The notes: generated by a model not told the origin, from the letters alone. A stretch of DNA of 64,000 nucleotides from Sanghuangporus weigelae (GCA_033182465.1 CP137322.1:1054001-1118000); one strand, 5' to 3'. Positions 1-11,739 are shown, counted from the stretch's first letter. Program-made: numbers and translations.

Positions 1-505
1 TCAGAGGACGGGAAGGGGACGAGTCTCATCTGTTTGGCGCATTGCTATAAACGCGACCGCGTCAAAATGTGGGGTCTAATTACCATATATGGCAAGCATA
101 ACCTACAGAGTGAACGAACGCGTCGTCTGCGAGCTTGCGCTTCATGCCCATGATTGAATTATAGTAGATTCAGGTAAGGGATAGAGGATGAGTGTGACTA
201 GAGGTGACTGAGCGAAGGGGAGTGGGCAAAGTGCAGCGGGAAGAGCACGACGAGGTTAGAAGACAAGCTGGGAAATGTAATAACGCGTCCGTTATATAAT
301 GCGCGAGTCTATTTGTATATGTTTGCTCACATGCCGTCAGCTAAGTTACCTATATATGGCAGGTACATCAAACCTTGTTTGATTATGTGAGATCATGAGA
401 AAATTAATTTGTAATTGAGTTCAGTCACATCACGCACTGTCACAAAGCCATCATAACCGCCGCGGTTCTGATCCTCGTAGCCCTCAAACGTAACAACGCT
501 CTGCG
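1..505. other. Intergenic, upstream of the Apq12-like gene
   Basis: No coding region is supported here. A TATATAA stretch lies at 293-299, about 207 bases before the ATG at 506. It could be a core promoter element, but A/T-rich words are common in this DNA. Confidence 0.4.
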
Positions 506-1288
506 ATGGACAACGTCCGTCCGGACGATCTTCCAACTTTTCTCGATCCCCTCCTTGACTACCTCGCAGCCACACTCCCGCCCTCAATATACAGCTTCCT
601 CTTCACAGCTCTTTCCTACGCCCTCATCGTCGTATCCGGTTTATCCTCACTCGTCGCATCCATGCCGTCTCTGAAGCCATGGGAATGGGATGCACAGACA
701 GTCCTCCCGCCGCTCATCATGTTCCTCACCGCCTACTACACCCTTCTCAGTTTGTACCGAACCACGAGCTTCATGGTCCGCTTCGTCTTCCGCGTCGTCA
801 AATGGGGACTCATCCTCGGCCTGCTCGGCACGAGTGCCGGTTGGCTCGCTGGCAGCCAGGATAATCACAATCAACTCGGGGGTATGCTCGGCGCCTTTCG
901 GGATGGCCTGCACGGACATCGAGAAGGCGCCGGTGCAGGTGCGGGAGTAGGGGGGGCAGGAGCACGAGGCGGGGCGAGAACCCCACGCCAGCGTCCACGC
1001 ATGTACGAGTCCTTCGCCGCACACGAGCAGTGGCGATACGACGAAGAGCAAGCCCGGCAAGCCGGCTCTGCATCCGACGCACAGCGCTTCGTCGAATCCG
1101 TAGCCGGCCTCGCTGGACGCGCCGTCGGCGGGCTAGGCTACGACCTGCTGTCGAACGCGAAGAGCTTCTTCGATAGCATGGCAGACCCGGGCGCAACCGG
1201 GCCGGGCGAACAAGGTTCAGCCTCAACGCGGAAGCAGCCTGAGCGTAAAGCCAGGGCGACTGTGAGACGAAAGACTGCTTCTCGATAA
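506..1288 (+). CDS. Apq12-like nuclear envelope/ER membrane protein
   Basis: Intronless, 260 residues. The N-terminal half holds three hydrophobic stretches, at about residues 27-50, 69-87 and 91-115. The last runs into a Gly-rich part that could lie on the membrane surface. The C-terminal half is hydrophilic, with a Gly/Ala-rich patch (about 141-156) and a basic tail ending RRKTASR. Short two- or three-pass proteins with this N-terminal pattern and the SLKPWEWDAQT loop resemble the Apq12 family. In yeast that family acts in nuclear pore assembly and lipid balance at the nuclear envelope and ER. The family call rests on topology and remembered resemblance of the membrane core, so it is moderate. 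The ATG at 506 is the first in frame and fits the open frame. Confidence 0.55.
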   Translation: MDNVRPDDLPTFLDPLLDYLAATLPPSIYSFLFTALSYALIVVSGLSSLVASMPSLKPWEWDAQTVLPPLIMFLTAYYTLLSLYRTTSFMVRFVFRVVKWGLILGLLGTSAGWLAGSQDNHNQLGGMLGAFRDGLHGHREGAGAGAGVGGAGARGGARTPRQRPRMYESFAAHEQWRYDEEQARQAGSASDAQRFVESVAGLAGRAVGGLGYDLLSNAKSFFDSMADPGATGPGEQGSASTRKQPERKARATVRRKTASR

Positions 1289-1701
1289 CAGTCCAGTCCA
1301 GCATACATACATAGACAGTCTTCGCTCGCTCTCGGGATCTCCTCATCCGCATTTGTATTTATACGCCGCATTACTCAGTAGCCAATAGCCAATACTATCT
1401 ATCTACCGCTTTCGTTTCGAGTTCAAGTGCCATTCGTTGTGACGACCCTACAAATGCAATATGTATATATACATACACAGTAACAAATCACGATTTCAGA
1501 TCTTTCCGAAAAGTTTGCGATATATCATTCGAGTATATCCGTCATGTCCCACTCTTCACGGCAAAATGATGATTGATCAGTGTAATTACAATACTCAAAC
1601 GCAACCAGATACATAATGTCCGTAAGAGTGAAGCACCTTCTAAACACCGCAACGCCACCAGTAACAGCCTACGGCCCAGTCTAACTCCAAGGCATTTGAA
1701 A
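1289..1701. other. Convergent intergenic stretch
   Basis: This lies between the 3' ends of the Apq12-like gene (+) and the pyruvate carrier gene (-). It is rich in short TA repeats near 1455-1480 and has no supported gene. It probably holds both 3' UTRs and poly(A) sites. Confidence 0.4.
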
Positions 1702-2513
1702 TCAGCCCGATTTCGCAAGTGTCTCTACGAGAGCAGGTGAAGCTGGCGCCGCGGCCCAATTAGGATTCTTTCGCCGGTAACTACGCACAGAGCATCATCG
1801 TCGTCATCGGTCAGCGTCAAGAATATTCACACAATAATTGAAGAGAATACTGCTTACTCCCAGATCCTGGTGAGCTGTCCGAGTCCAGTCGCACCCACAA
1901 AGAAGTTAACCTATCATAGAACATACAAGAAACTTGTGAGCAAAGGGGGGCGTAAAGAACACTCTAAAGAAGAAGCGACGCACTGCGGCCAGACTGTAGT
2001 TTATAGGTGTGATCACTAGCGAATATCGGACCCAGATGAATCCGGTCGCAGCAAGAGCTATAATAGAGCAACAGTCATAAGTCAGCTCATTTCCATCACG
2101 GCCAAACAGGGTATAGAAGGAAAGAAATTAAAGATAGCAAAATTAGACAGCATGAAAGTGACTTTTAAGTACTCGTCTCTTCAAGAAGCGCAGAAGGAAC
2201 GAAGGACAGGGTAATTAGGATAATAAGGATCACGGATACGCACCGACGTTCTGCGATACACTAAGCTTCTCAGCAGGTCTCTGGAGGTCCTTCACCCCAG
2301 CTGCGACGAGGCACCACTTCATGATCGGTGCCCAGAAGAACACGGTCTTTGGTCCTGTTCGCAATCCAGCAAGCACCCGTCAGCATTCTCATCGAGTCCA
2401 CACGATGAAAGGCGAAGTCGTACTATACTAGTCGAAGAAGGGGACGCACCTGCGGGATGGTTCATGAAGGACTGGAACCTCGAAGAGGCTGCAGAAGCTG
2501 CTGGTCCAGACAT
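1702..2513 (-). CDS. mpc2: Mitochondrial pyruvate carrier subunit, MPC2 type
   Basis: A small intron-rich gene of about five exons. Exon 1 encodes MSGPAASAASSRFQSFMNHP and ends near 2455 at a GT donor. The next exon encodes GPKTVFFWAPIMKWCLVAAG followed by KDLQRPAEKLSVSQN, a hallmark of the MPC family. Further exons give GFIWVRYSLVITPINYSLA (about 2055-1995) and VNFFVGATGLGQLTRIW (about 1910-1858). The last exon encodes RKNPNWAAAPAS and a short tail, with stop codon at 1702-1704. The product would be about 130 residues with three short membrane helices. MPC subunits form a heterodimer in the inner mitochondrial membrane that imports pyruvate. The KTVFFWAP start of the core and the ITPINYSL segment fit MPC2/MPC3 better than MPC1. 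No partner subunit is in the window. Confidence 0.85.
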
Positions 2514-2844
2514 TTTGATTTCCTCAAATTTTTGAGTGTGAAGGAGAGAAGGTGTGATATGCAGTAGAGGTCGTAGAGGTCGTTGGGGTAGAGGTGGGGA
2601 CTCGGACGGACCAGACGATGACTGACTATTTCATTTTCTTACTCTCGCTGATTTGACTAAGGGCAGCATTTACGTAATGCCCATACACAAAATTGTCCAA
2701 TATTCCTTCGGTGGTACGAAAACATGCTACAATAATTTACTACAGGCGAAAACAACGCAGAGCAAAAGACGCAAGTGAAAGCCAGAAAGCACAAAGACAG
2801 CAAGTCCCATTAACCCCGAAATATTCAAAGAAAAAATGAATGGA
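2514..2844. other. Intergenic between two minus-strand genes
   Basis: It would hold the pyruvate carrier promoter (right after 2513) and the 3' end of the Clr4-type gene. No coding signal or clear motif was found. Confidence 0.4.
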
Positions 2845-5200
2845 TTAGATATATCCTCGACAAATCGCACTCCCACAAACGCATTTCGTCCGTCCTTCCG
2901 CGTCCAGCATTTCGACATCTTCATCCTCTTCCACTTTTACTTTCCCTTTTACTTTCCCCTTCTTCTTGCCCTTCTTCTTTCTTCCTGCTGGACCGGCTGC
3001 ACGTTCTCGGGCCGCGGACGGGTTGTAGTCTATTGTGATCTCTTTCTTGGCGGGTATGTCTTCTGTGGCGGCTAGGACTATGTACGGCATGTTCACCTGT
3101 AAACAGTCGGTGTTTCATTAGGCAAGTCAGAAAGAAAGGGCGGGAACTCACGTCAACCGGAGCGTCGAAGACCATCGAATAAACGATAGCATTGGGACTA
3201 CATGAGTGACTGGACGGCCGTCAGAGTAGGTTAGGACTTGATCGAGTAAAGTACATACTTTACGAATCGTGTCCAATTTCCTATCAGCGTACCAGATTAA
3301 CAGAGAAAATACAACAGAAGTGTGCAGGGCATTCAGGACGAGACGCACCTTCCTTGTAGGCGCAAACAGAGTATCGCGGCAGACCTTCCTCGTCATCCCG
3401 GATATCAAGATCAAAGGAATACTCTCTCTCTTCTACAGGGAGTCGGGATAGTTGTTCGCGTCTCCTATACAGGCACGATCAGATGAATACTTTGGAGGGG
3501 CAAAAAGAGAAGGTACTAACATTATATTTCTGAAATACAGTTGAAGATTATTTGTATCAGAAGAAAACCAAGAAACTGGAACATGGTCCCCTACCCCGTG
3601 TAAAACCCAAGAATGGTTCCTCCTGGAATGTGAACAGGCGACCTTGCTCCCCAGCCGTTTCTACGCGTCTTGAAGACCTGGATGGGTATACTCCTCGGCT
3701 TCTGCGCAACGGCATTGTTGCACTCGGCTTTACAGGCACAGTTCTTTGAATGGATGGCATGTGAACTCATAGTAGACAACTAAACCGATGGAAGACTGGC
3801 TGACCTCGTTACATTCGACGACTTCTCGCATGTCGTGGAAAAGGAAGAGACCCTAAGCAGTTATAAGCGAAGCACTACACACGACGACTGGGAATACTGT
3901 AGATTTACCTCATCGTCGTATGCGCTAGCCACTTCACCGCGTTCGTCAACGCATTGGGACAGTTCCAAGCAAGAGCAGGTCGTGGGATCGACACATCCGT
4001 CTTCGCATTCACAACAAATCATGAACGCTTTGTTATCCTCCGTCTTCGGGTCGTCAACATCGACATCACTGAAAACACATATATCACTCGTCGGAATCCA
4101 AAATGAACAAAAACTTACTAGGTGCAGCAATTCTCCAAGTATCTGAAGTCGGGAGGTAAGGTCGGGCATTCCTCGTCGTCGACTTCATTTACTAGAGTGA
4201 TTCTTGCGCCACCAATCTCTCTCACGACTTCATTCCAATGTTTCTGGAGTTGTATGCGCAGACTCGGTTGAGGTTGCGGTCGTGGCGTTGGAGGCTGCTG
4301 CGATTGCAGATGTCTATTTCGAGTTGTCGAAGACATAGGGCTCTGCTTAATGCTTCCGATAGACGCCTGGGTCAAGACACTTTCAAGATGAGCTTGTATG
4401 AACTCTGAGAGAGAGGCAAGAGCACGTTACCGAAGAGCTGACAAGCGTAGTATCCTCGTCGGCGAGTCTTGAACTGGAAGCTCGACTGCCCGACGCAATG
4501 GACTCAGTACGTTTCCGCTTCCTAGAATGCTCTGAAACGACAGAAGCACGAGATTCTTCTTTCACCATCGTTCTCGCCTCATCTTTCTCATCTTTATCCA
4601 TCTCCAACCATTCGTTCCATAGCTCAGGCTTCTTTTTCCACTTTCTCCGCTTCTCCTCATACGCGACAGCGCATTCGAACGTACGAAACTGATGAGGCTT
4701 GTAGTTGCCTAGCTCCGCAAGGTCTATATCAGATCTCTTAGCTGCCTTTTCGCGTCTTTCTTTCGCTCGAGCTGCGTCCCAGGTATCGAGGAGGTCGCTT
4801 GCGCCAAGGAGACCGATGGTCCATGTCGTGCTCGTTCCATCGGGACGCTGCCATCCTTCCCATTCGACCTAGAGTGCATCAGTAACAACTTTGTACTTAG
4901 ATACATACAGAACGCGCACTTGGTATCTATGATCTACTTTGTGAATAACGCGTTCGAAGAGACATAAAACACCTCTCACCTCTTATCCCGATTCTGTAAG
5001 ATCTCTTCACCCACAATAGATCCTACAGGCCACTCTTTGTCCTCTTCTCCCCAGTCTTCTTCCGGACTATCCGAAAGCTCGAAATACTCGTAGTCAGAGT
5101 TCGGCGGACGACTTTCTGAATTCTCCTCGGTGTGAGAGCCCAGACTCGGCGAGCGTATTTCGCGCTTTTCGCGAGTCCAATGCTTTCCTTTACGTGGCAT
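2845..5200 (-). CDS. clr4: Clr4/Suv39-type histone H3K9 methyltransferase (chromo + SET)
   Basis: A multi-exon gene encoding a silencing methyltransferase. After an acidic N-terminus, a chromodomain-like segment runs from VGSIVGEEILQNR across two introns into YQVRVEWEGW and TTWTIGL (about 5050-4790). A charged linker follows (KRKRTESIASGSR). The pre-SET cysteine cluster contains CCECEDGCVDPTTCSCLELSQC (about 4010-3945). The SET domain includes TRRNGWGARSPVHIPGGTILGFYTG. Its motif NHSCSPN is formed across an intron that interrupts the Asn codon (near 3200-3255), and EITIDYNP follows. The C-terminus is a post-SET CxCxxxxC (CVCGSAIC, near 2860). The pre-SET, NHSC and post-SET cysteines needed for zinc binding and catalysis are all present. 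A Lys/Gly-rich insert sits between the SET and post-SET parts. In fission yeast this family deposits H3K9me and binds it through the chromodomain. The start at 5200 (MPRKGKHWTREKR) is the first ATG of the frame. Confidence 0.88.
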
Positions 5201-5412
5201 TGTTGGGACTCAACCTTCCAACCGCTGCAGTTGGAGGTGAGTGAGAAGAAACGGCTTGTTGCATCCAACCAGAGTTTGATCCAACGTGCACATGACCCGC
5301 GAATCTAGTGAAAGTAGAGCGTCGATCTCGTGTTCGTGTTCGATCGACGCGTGTTGCCCTTCAACATTCAAATTCTTCCTGCTCCTGTTGAGGTTGTCCA
5401 AAGCCGACTGTT
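5201..5412. promoter_or_regulatory. Shared divergent promoter, Clr4-type / PPT1
   Basis: Only 212 bases separate the two start codons, which point away from each other. Both promoters must lie here or overlap the first exons. No clear TATA box is visible. Confidence 0.5.
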
Positions 5413-6591
5413 ATGATCAGACCATTACATCTCGTCGTCGGCCTCACTCTGTCATTATGCGCTTCGTCAACTCCCGTAGGAGACTCGTACCAAGCGCCGT
5501 TCGACGCTAGCTTACCGGTCGCGAAGAATGCGTCCATTCGACCGTTGGTACTATGGCATGGACTAGGTGTGTAGCTATCTCTCGCCCCATTGTGATGACT
5601 CATTTAAAGCGGACTGTAGGAGACTCGTATGCATCGCCGGGCATGCTCGAGTTCGCAGAGCTCATCAAGGGTGTGCACCCAGGCATATTTGTTCACTCCA
5701 TATACCTCGACAAGAACCTCGATGCAGACCAGCGTGCGAGTTTTTTTGGAAATGTCAACGAACAAATAGACTTTGTCGCGGAGCAACTGGCAGGCGTCGA
5801 GGAACTCAAGGATGGGTTTGATGCCATCGGATTCTCTCAAGGTATGTTAAATTAGGGAGTGCTGCGGGCAAACTCCTTGTGGCGTGATAATTGGTGTTTA
5901 CTGATGTCCTACTTCAGGTGGACAGTTCCTGCGGGCATTTGTGGAGCGATATAATGTCCCTCCGGTGAACAACTTGTTGTCGTTCGGCTCACAGCATATG
6001 GGCGTTGCGGACATGCCAATGTGCCGGCCTACTGACCTCCTGTGTAATCTCGCCCGGAGAGCGGCGCGAGCTGGCGTCTATGGCGGGTATGCTCAGAAGA
6101 ACCTCGTTCAGGTAGTAGTGTAGCAGCTCTTCACGACTTCACACAGCCAAACTAAGACACTTCCATTCCAGGCTCAATATTTCCGAGATCCTGACCGGCT
6201 TCCTGAATACTTCGCTTCAAACAAATTCCTGACTTCGATTAATAACGAGATTCCAGAGACCGTCAACGAGACCTACGCGAACAACCTCGTTACGCTTTCA
6301 AATCTTGTTCTCATCCTCTTTTCGGAGGACAAGACGGTCGTGCCGAAGGAATCAGCTTGGTTCGGATCATATGCACCACTGGAAGATGACGAATCTACGG
6401 ATTTCGTGAAAGAGAGGAGTCTCATCCCGATGCAGCTGCAGCCTACATATCTCGCAGATACGTTCGGCTTGAGGACGCTGGACGAGAGAGGTGGAGTCAC
6501 GTTTGAAGTATGCCAGGGCGAGCATATGCAAATTGCGCAGGACTGCTGGGAACCTTTGGTTCGTAAGTATGCCGGTGGTAGTCTTGACTAG
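5413..6591 (+). CDS. ppt1: Palmitoyl-protein thioesterase (PPT1 family)
   Basis: Encodes a lysosomal/vacuolar-type thioesterase that removes fatty acyl groups from cysteines of proteins. The start at 5413 gives a signal peptide (MIRPLHLVVGLTLSLCASS). The first exon ends in LVLWHGLG; an intron of about 50 bases follows and the next exon opens GDSYASPGM, rebuilding the family motif. The nucleophile serine lies in GFSQGG, whose codons flank the second intron (near 5840-5920). The catalytic histidine lies in GEHMQI (near 6520-6537), and a candidate acid is the Asp in ILFSEDKTVVP. Family features FGSQHMGV and MCRPTDLLCN are present. The protein is about 320 residues with at least three introns and looks intact. 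The stop is at 6589-6591, after GGSLD. Confidence 0.9.
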
Positions 6592-6941
6592 GACATTCTC
6601 TTCCTATTCACATTTCCATGGGCGTCTTGGCACTAATGTTTTTGTACATTATGCTCACTCAAATGGCATTGACTCGGATAATCTTGCATTCGCGGCGAAG
6701 AAGCATCATGTGATGTTGTGGCGTTTGACCCGAGACCCACGGGAGACTATATTTGGGCATTGTATGTCTTCTGGAAAGTGCATATACTGTACTGTACCAG
6801 TCTGTTTCTTTGCGTCATCACCGTCGATGCCCGTCCTGCCTGCGTCCATCTTATATCCGCTTATGAGTATAAATGCTCTCTTTGTCTGGATGGATCGCAT
6901 CGACCTCTCTAGAGAACTGCACTGGAACGTAACGATTGACC
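6592..6941. other. Intergenic between PPT1 and the ferritin-like gene
   Basis: Short spacer between two plus-strand genes. The end likely holds the promoter and 5' UTR of the gene starting at 6942. No coding signal is supported. Confidence 0.35.
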
Positions 6942-8550
6942 ATGGTATTATCAGGATTCGAGAGCCTTGCTGTGCTTCCTCTGCTACTCGCCATTCATCA
7001 TGTTTGTGCCGTACCAGTCCGTACAGGCAACACCTCCGCTGCACCACCCCCCGTTGGTGGGTTAACAGAGAACCCACCAGCCTACGTCCCCTTGTCGGAT
7101 TTCGACTTCCAGTCATTGGTACGCTTCGATATATCTAATTTACACGAGAGACGCTCATCTATCGTACGTTGATAAACATAACAGAACCTCGGATTGAATC
7201 AGGAATACATGGAACTCGACTTATTCAACTTTGCGCTTCAGCGCTTCAATTCAGACGAATTCGCCGCAACGGGTCTTGGACCTAATGATGAAGCGCTCAT
7301 TGCGTTTATGGCTTCTCAGGAAGTCGGGCATGCAACGGCCCTGACTAACATTCTTGGAGGTCTGCTATTAACCTCGTCTAGTCCGATTATTGGCGAATTG
7401 TGACTTCTAAATTGTAGAGAATCGCGCAGCGAAGCCATGCAACTTCTCCTGGCCAGTCAAGACCGTCCCTGATTTCATCGACCTCTCCCAGCGAATCACT
7501 CGTATCGGCGAATCTGGCGTCTTTGGATTCTTGAATAAACTCAATTCGCGTTCGAGTGCCCAGATCTTGACGCAGTCCATTTCTACTGAGGTGAGTTCTC
7601 GCTCGTGCAGTGTCTATGGGAGAAGGTGTTCTGGGAGAAGGTGTTCTGATCGTAATTATTCTGTTTAGTCTAGACAGCAGTTGATCTTCCGTCAGTGGGA
7701 GGGATTGTTCCCTATGCCCGTGTGGTTCGAGCCCAGTATCACTCAGTCGATGCAGTGAGTCATTCGCAATCGTCTACAGTGTAAAAAGTAAAACTCAGCG
7801 TCTATGCTTGCCCCCTGCAAGATGGACATTGATGGCTCCGTATTTCACGTCATGTCCCGCCTCCAACCCAAAGATAAAATGGAACAACGTCAGTTCCCTT
7901 CAATCAACGATTAATATTGCCATGATTATCTAAAACACGTCTCGTAGTTCCCCGCACTAAACATAACGAACTCGTCCTCCGCGCACCAGTTCTCCCACCC
8001 GGCGATCGCCCCGAACGTCTCTGCAGGCCTCAGCTCCCCAGGCCAGACCGTACACTTCTCGTTTGAAGCTCCCGGTAAAGCAGTCGGTCCGAACAGCAGT
8101 TTCGTGACGGTGACGAATACAACCGGCTCGCCGAGGTTCGCTGCGTGGATCAGTCAGTTGAACGTCACGTATACCGAGTTGGCTGATGTGAGTGTCGGTC
8201 GTGGGAATGAGACTGGGACGGCTTGTAAGTTACCTTTCTCTCTTCGATCATCTGTGTACTCTCAGTGAGATATTGACACTGTGTTTATTCGGTAGCCACG
8301 ATCCAGCCAGGCGGGACTGTCTTCCAAGGTGAAGATGACCCCATTGTGAACGGGACGATGTTCATCGTGCTCACCGACTCGAATCCATTCGGTACGCTTT
8401 CGTCTTCGTCTTCTTCTTTTGCCCAAAGGAGAACATTACGGAAACTTGCTGATTTTTTTTCCTTTTCTTTTAACTTCAGTGACTCCGTTCAACGTGAGCG
8501 AGCTAGATGCACACGTCGTCGCCGGACCCGTCGTCTATCAATCTGGATGA
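6942..8550 (+). CDS. Secreted ferritin-like protein, Rds1 type
   Basis: Begins with a signal peptide (MVLSGFESLAVLPLLLAI, then HHVCA), followed by a Pro-rich stretch ending NPPAYVPLSDFDFQSL. The body has the ferritin-like helix pattern: YMELDLFNFALQRF supplies one carboxylate, and FMASQEVGHATAL holds an ExxH pair, as in metal sites of this fold. Later exons give PCNFSWPVKTVPDF, ITRIGESGVFGFL, QWEGLFPMPVWFEP and several NxS/T glycosylation sites. The final exons end AHVVAGPVVYQSG, with stop at 8548-8550. At least six introns are visible. The family (PF13668-like, fission yeast Rds1) is widespread in fungi and often stress- or starvation-induced; its reaction is not established. The protein is probably secreted or wall-bound. 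A TTG six bases before the ATG was not taken as the start. Confidence 0.8.
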
Positions 8551-9210
8551 GAAGAAACATAGTAGCTTAATGTTGCCAATGCGTGATTTTTGTATATTGA
8601 AGAGCGCGAAGGGGGAATATGAAAAGCGAATGATATGATATCAATCCTACTTCTTTGGACAATGGTACGTACATGTAACTCATAGCATATACAGCATACT
8701 TCGGTTGTGTATGACACATTTATCCTCTTATCCCAAATCCGTGCCTTCCTCATTGACACTGAACTTACACGTTTCGTTGTATGATACTCTTCGTAATCGT
8801 AGACGAGGTACTTATCCAAATCTTGTTCAAATTCATCATGTCTACACATCCAGTTCACCCATCCAACAAATTATTGCCCTAACACCCAAGAAATCCTCCA
8901 CCAGCCAAAAGGGGAAAAAGGAAAGAATGGACGAGCCCGTCAAAAGCACCTGTCGAAATATATATTAAATGAGTGAAATAATACGTTGAGGTTCAAATCG
9001 GTCTCTAAATAGATGCAAGCTAGACCGGATAGTACTTGGTAATGGATAGTTCGAAAAAGGATGGTGGATATATGTTGCTGCTGCTCGTGTAGTGTCGTTT
9101 CTATCTATACAGTGAAGAATATGATAGTGAAAGATAGGAGGAAGGGGAAGGATGTATGTGTATGCATGTGCTGAGATAGCGACTGTTGTACAAGATGTAT
9201 GAGACGAGGA
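8551..9210. other. Convergent intergenic stretch
   Basis: 660 bases between the 3' ends of the ferritin-like gene (+) and the mitochondrial carrier gene (-). It is A/T-rich with short open frames on both strands that show no family resemblance. It is probably 3' UTR sequence. Confidence 0.4.
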
Positions 9211-10738
9211 CTACGAGAGCAGGAATTCCTTGACGAGCTCGTACGTGTAGAACCTAAGTTGATTTCCATCCATCAGTAAAGTTGTCAGGGATGATATGTA
9301 GTGATTAGTACGTACGAGGTGGCTATACTCGGTGCAACTTTGACTAAAAGACCAAATGAGCCTCAAGTCAGCAAACCAGGAGAAAGAGATGTTGCCGGGA
9401 GATACGCACGCAAATTCGGCCAAATGCCTTTATACAGGCCCCTCAACCCCTCGTTTCTGATGACCCATCTGAGCGCATCAACGGCGCCCGTATGGTTAAC
9501 ACCCAAGCTCTTCATCCCCGTCACCTGCATCTTCCGCCTCAGCACATCCATAGGGTATGTCAACGTCTGCGATATGCTCCCCGCAAGCGCACCGCACAAC
9601 AACTTTCTTAGCGCAGTCGGTTTCGTTCCGGGAGGCGTGATCCATCCGCGTAGAGCTTCGTACGAGGCGAAGTTGATCCCGACGTACGGCGCTACCCCGA
9701 ATGCAGTTGCGGGCAGACCTCGATAGAGAGCACGCACACCACCTTCCTCTGCCATGACTTTGCGTGTCATACCAAGCATGGTCAAATGTGGGGGAGCCTT
9801 GCGTTTGAAGAGCGTGGATGACTGGACGGATGAGGAAGAACTTTGGTACGCAGAGGCGGAGGCAGTGGCGGAGACGGACGCAAATGTCCGTACGGGTTGC
9901 GAGTTGATAGATCCCGACGTCTGAGTGTTCGAGCTGGGTGACGCTGACGGACTGGGGTAAGTAGTCGAAGCTTCAGGAAGTGCCATCGTCGCAGTTGCTA
10001 TCGACAAACGTGATCGAACTAAATCAAGTGGGTACGTAGAACCTGCCCGGACACATAAGCTAAAGGACGTAAGGAGAGTAAAAATAGAACACTGACAGAC
10101 CGAGGTTATCCCAGCCAGCGCACCAGCGAGTAAGCGGGTTGGCGTGTCGAGCTCCTTTGCTCCGTACGAAGTAAGCCACTGCGATGGACATGTCAGCACG
10201 GCGTCTTCGAGGAGTATCCTGTAAAAAGACGGACCTTCTTTAGTTGCTCATAGGTCGTGAATTGGACGGCACTGTAGGGGACGATGCGCAGACAGTTTAT
10301 GCCATTACCTCGCATGAAGCCCTTAAACCCTTCCTCGTGCCACATGCGCACGAGGCTACGCCATACGCCCTTGTACGCCTTGTCTGGTGACTCTGGCTGC
10401 ACCTGTCTACATAAAACAAGAGTAATTCAGTAGATTCGTGAATATTAAGCCATACAAACGTCTACGCACTGGATGATCTTTAGTCGCTCAAGAGGACTGA
10501 CAACTGTTCGAGAAGCGGCACCAGCGACTCCGCCTGCGATGAAATAGGATGTAATCTGTGGATTGAGATAAGCATTGAGAGCGAATCTATTCTTGATCTC
10601 TAGTTGTTGTGAATCCGATGGAGACGGTGCAGTGGAGACTGCCACGACGGGGACAGTATTTGTTGTGGGAGCTACAGCAGGGTGGCGACCCTCTGAGAGG
10701 GAGGCTGAGGGCTGTTGTTGTCGGGCGTGAGCAGACAT
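9211..10738 (-). CDS. Mitochondrial carrier family protein (YPR011C-like)
   Basis: Encodes a six-helix solute carrier of the mitochondrial inner membrane. All three carrier signatures are visible: SPLERLKI in repeat 1 (near 10485), YPLDLVRSRL in repeat 2 (near 10015) and YPMDVLRRKM in repeat 3 (near 9540). Typical partner motifs follow: GFKGFMRGNGINCLRI, GVRALYRGLPATAFGVAPYV and GLRGLYKGIWPNL. The last exons spell LLKVAPSIATS and FYTYELVKEFLLS once two introns are removed. An N-terminal extension of about 60 residues is Ala/Ser/Pro-rich, and a Ser-rich insert sits between repeats 2 and 3. Repeat 1 (FIAGGVAGAASRTVVSPLER) looks most like yeast YPR011C, reported to move APS/PAPS, but the substrate cannot be fixed from sequence. 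The start at 10738 is the first ATG. Confidence 0.85.
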
Positions 10739-11739
10739 TGTTTAAATCTGCTATAAGGGTTGACATGAAAGAGGAGAGAGAAGGTCGGATAGCATGCGAT
10801 GCTGGTTGAGGCCGTATCGCCCAGACTTGCCGCTTTCGGGACCTGCTCCTCAAGAAATTATTACGTCACGTGCAATGCGGTTAAAGTAACAGCAGTCGGC
10901 GGTGCATCGACAAAAGCGAAGAGAGTACTAGTACTAGTGTTTGTTTCAGCCGCGTAACGCAGGAAAATAAATACAATTTTCAAGCAAATATTTAGAGTAG
11001 TCTTACGCACAGGTCGCTGGGGTAAGACGAGATGTACATAAGAAGCCTCGAAACGAAACGACTTTCAGATTGACATTTCCTTATATGGCGTTACTCTTGT
11101 GGACAAGATAGAAGAGCGTCGGCCATGAGTACTGTTCTGTCGCTGTACGTCGGATACAATGTGTCCAACAGAGTCAGCAATCATCGGTGTTCGCGGTGAG
11201 AACACTGAAACGGCGGCTCGAATGATAAACAATAATGGTTGCACTGAATTTGATAAGAAAAGGCCGAGTGACTTGGGAATAGATTGTTCTGATTGGGTTT
11301 CGCCCCTAGTTGAATTGACTGTTGTTGACTGTCGTTGTAGTGGCCAGACGCGCTCATCTCTCTCTCACTGACGACGGCGACCACCAGTAGGAAAGCGGCG
11401 TTGGACTGCGATCGGCGCTGATCTGCGTTCATACGGCCCACTCGGCAGTGCCGTCGCTTGCCTTCTTATATTTCTCTCATTTTCTACCATCACTATCATC
11501 CCCTCTCCTCGTCGAGAGGAAAACAGCAGTCTGACGGCGAGTGAGACAGACGCGCGGGATACATGGTTGCTATACATTCAAAGCACTACTAGTCCGTAAA
11601 TTCCAGTTCGTGGCCCGCTACTTTGCGCGGGTCTTCCCTATCTTCCATTTCATCTAGAACGTCCTCCTCGTTGTCGGCAGCGTCATCGGACAGCATCCAT
11701 CAGACCCTTCTTCAGTCTTCTTATCCCCTCTCGTCTGTT
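10739..11739. other. Divergent intergenic region, carrier / RhoGAP
   Basis: About 1 kb between two divergent genes. It contains a CACGTG box at 10867-10872 inside ACGTCACGTG, and a perfect 12-bp palindrome ACTAGTACTAGT at 10927-10938. The last 120 bases read open in the RhoGAP frame without an ATG. Confidence 0.4.
10867..10872. promoter_or_regulatory. CACGTG box upstream of the carrier gene
   Basis: A palindromic E-box core 129 bases upstream of the carrier start codon. bHLH factors bind this core in fungi. A function here is inference. Confidence 0.3.

Noticed and set aside
11623-11739. Earlier start for the RhoGAP protein
   Set aside because: The frame is open but contains no ATG; the first one is at 11740. 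An unseen 5' exon remains possible.
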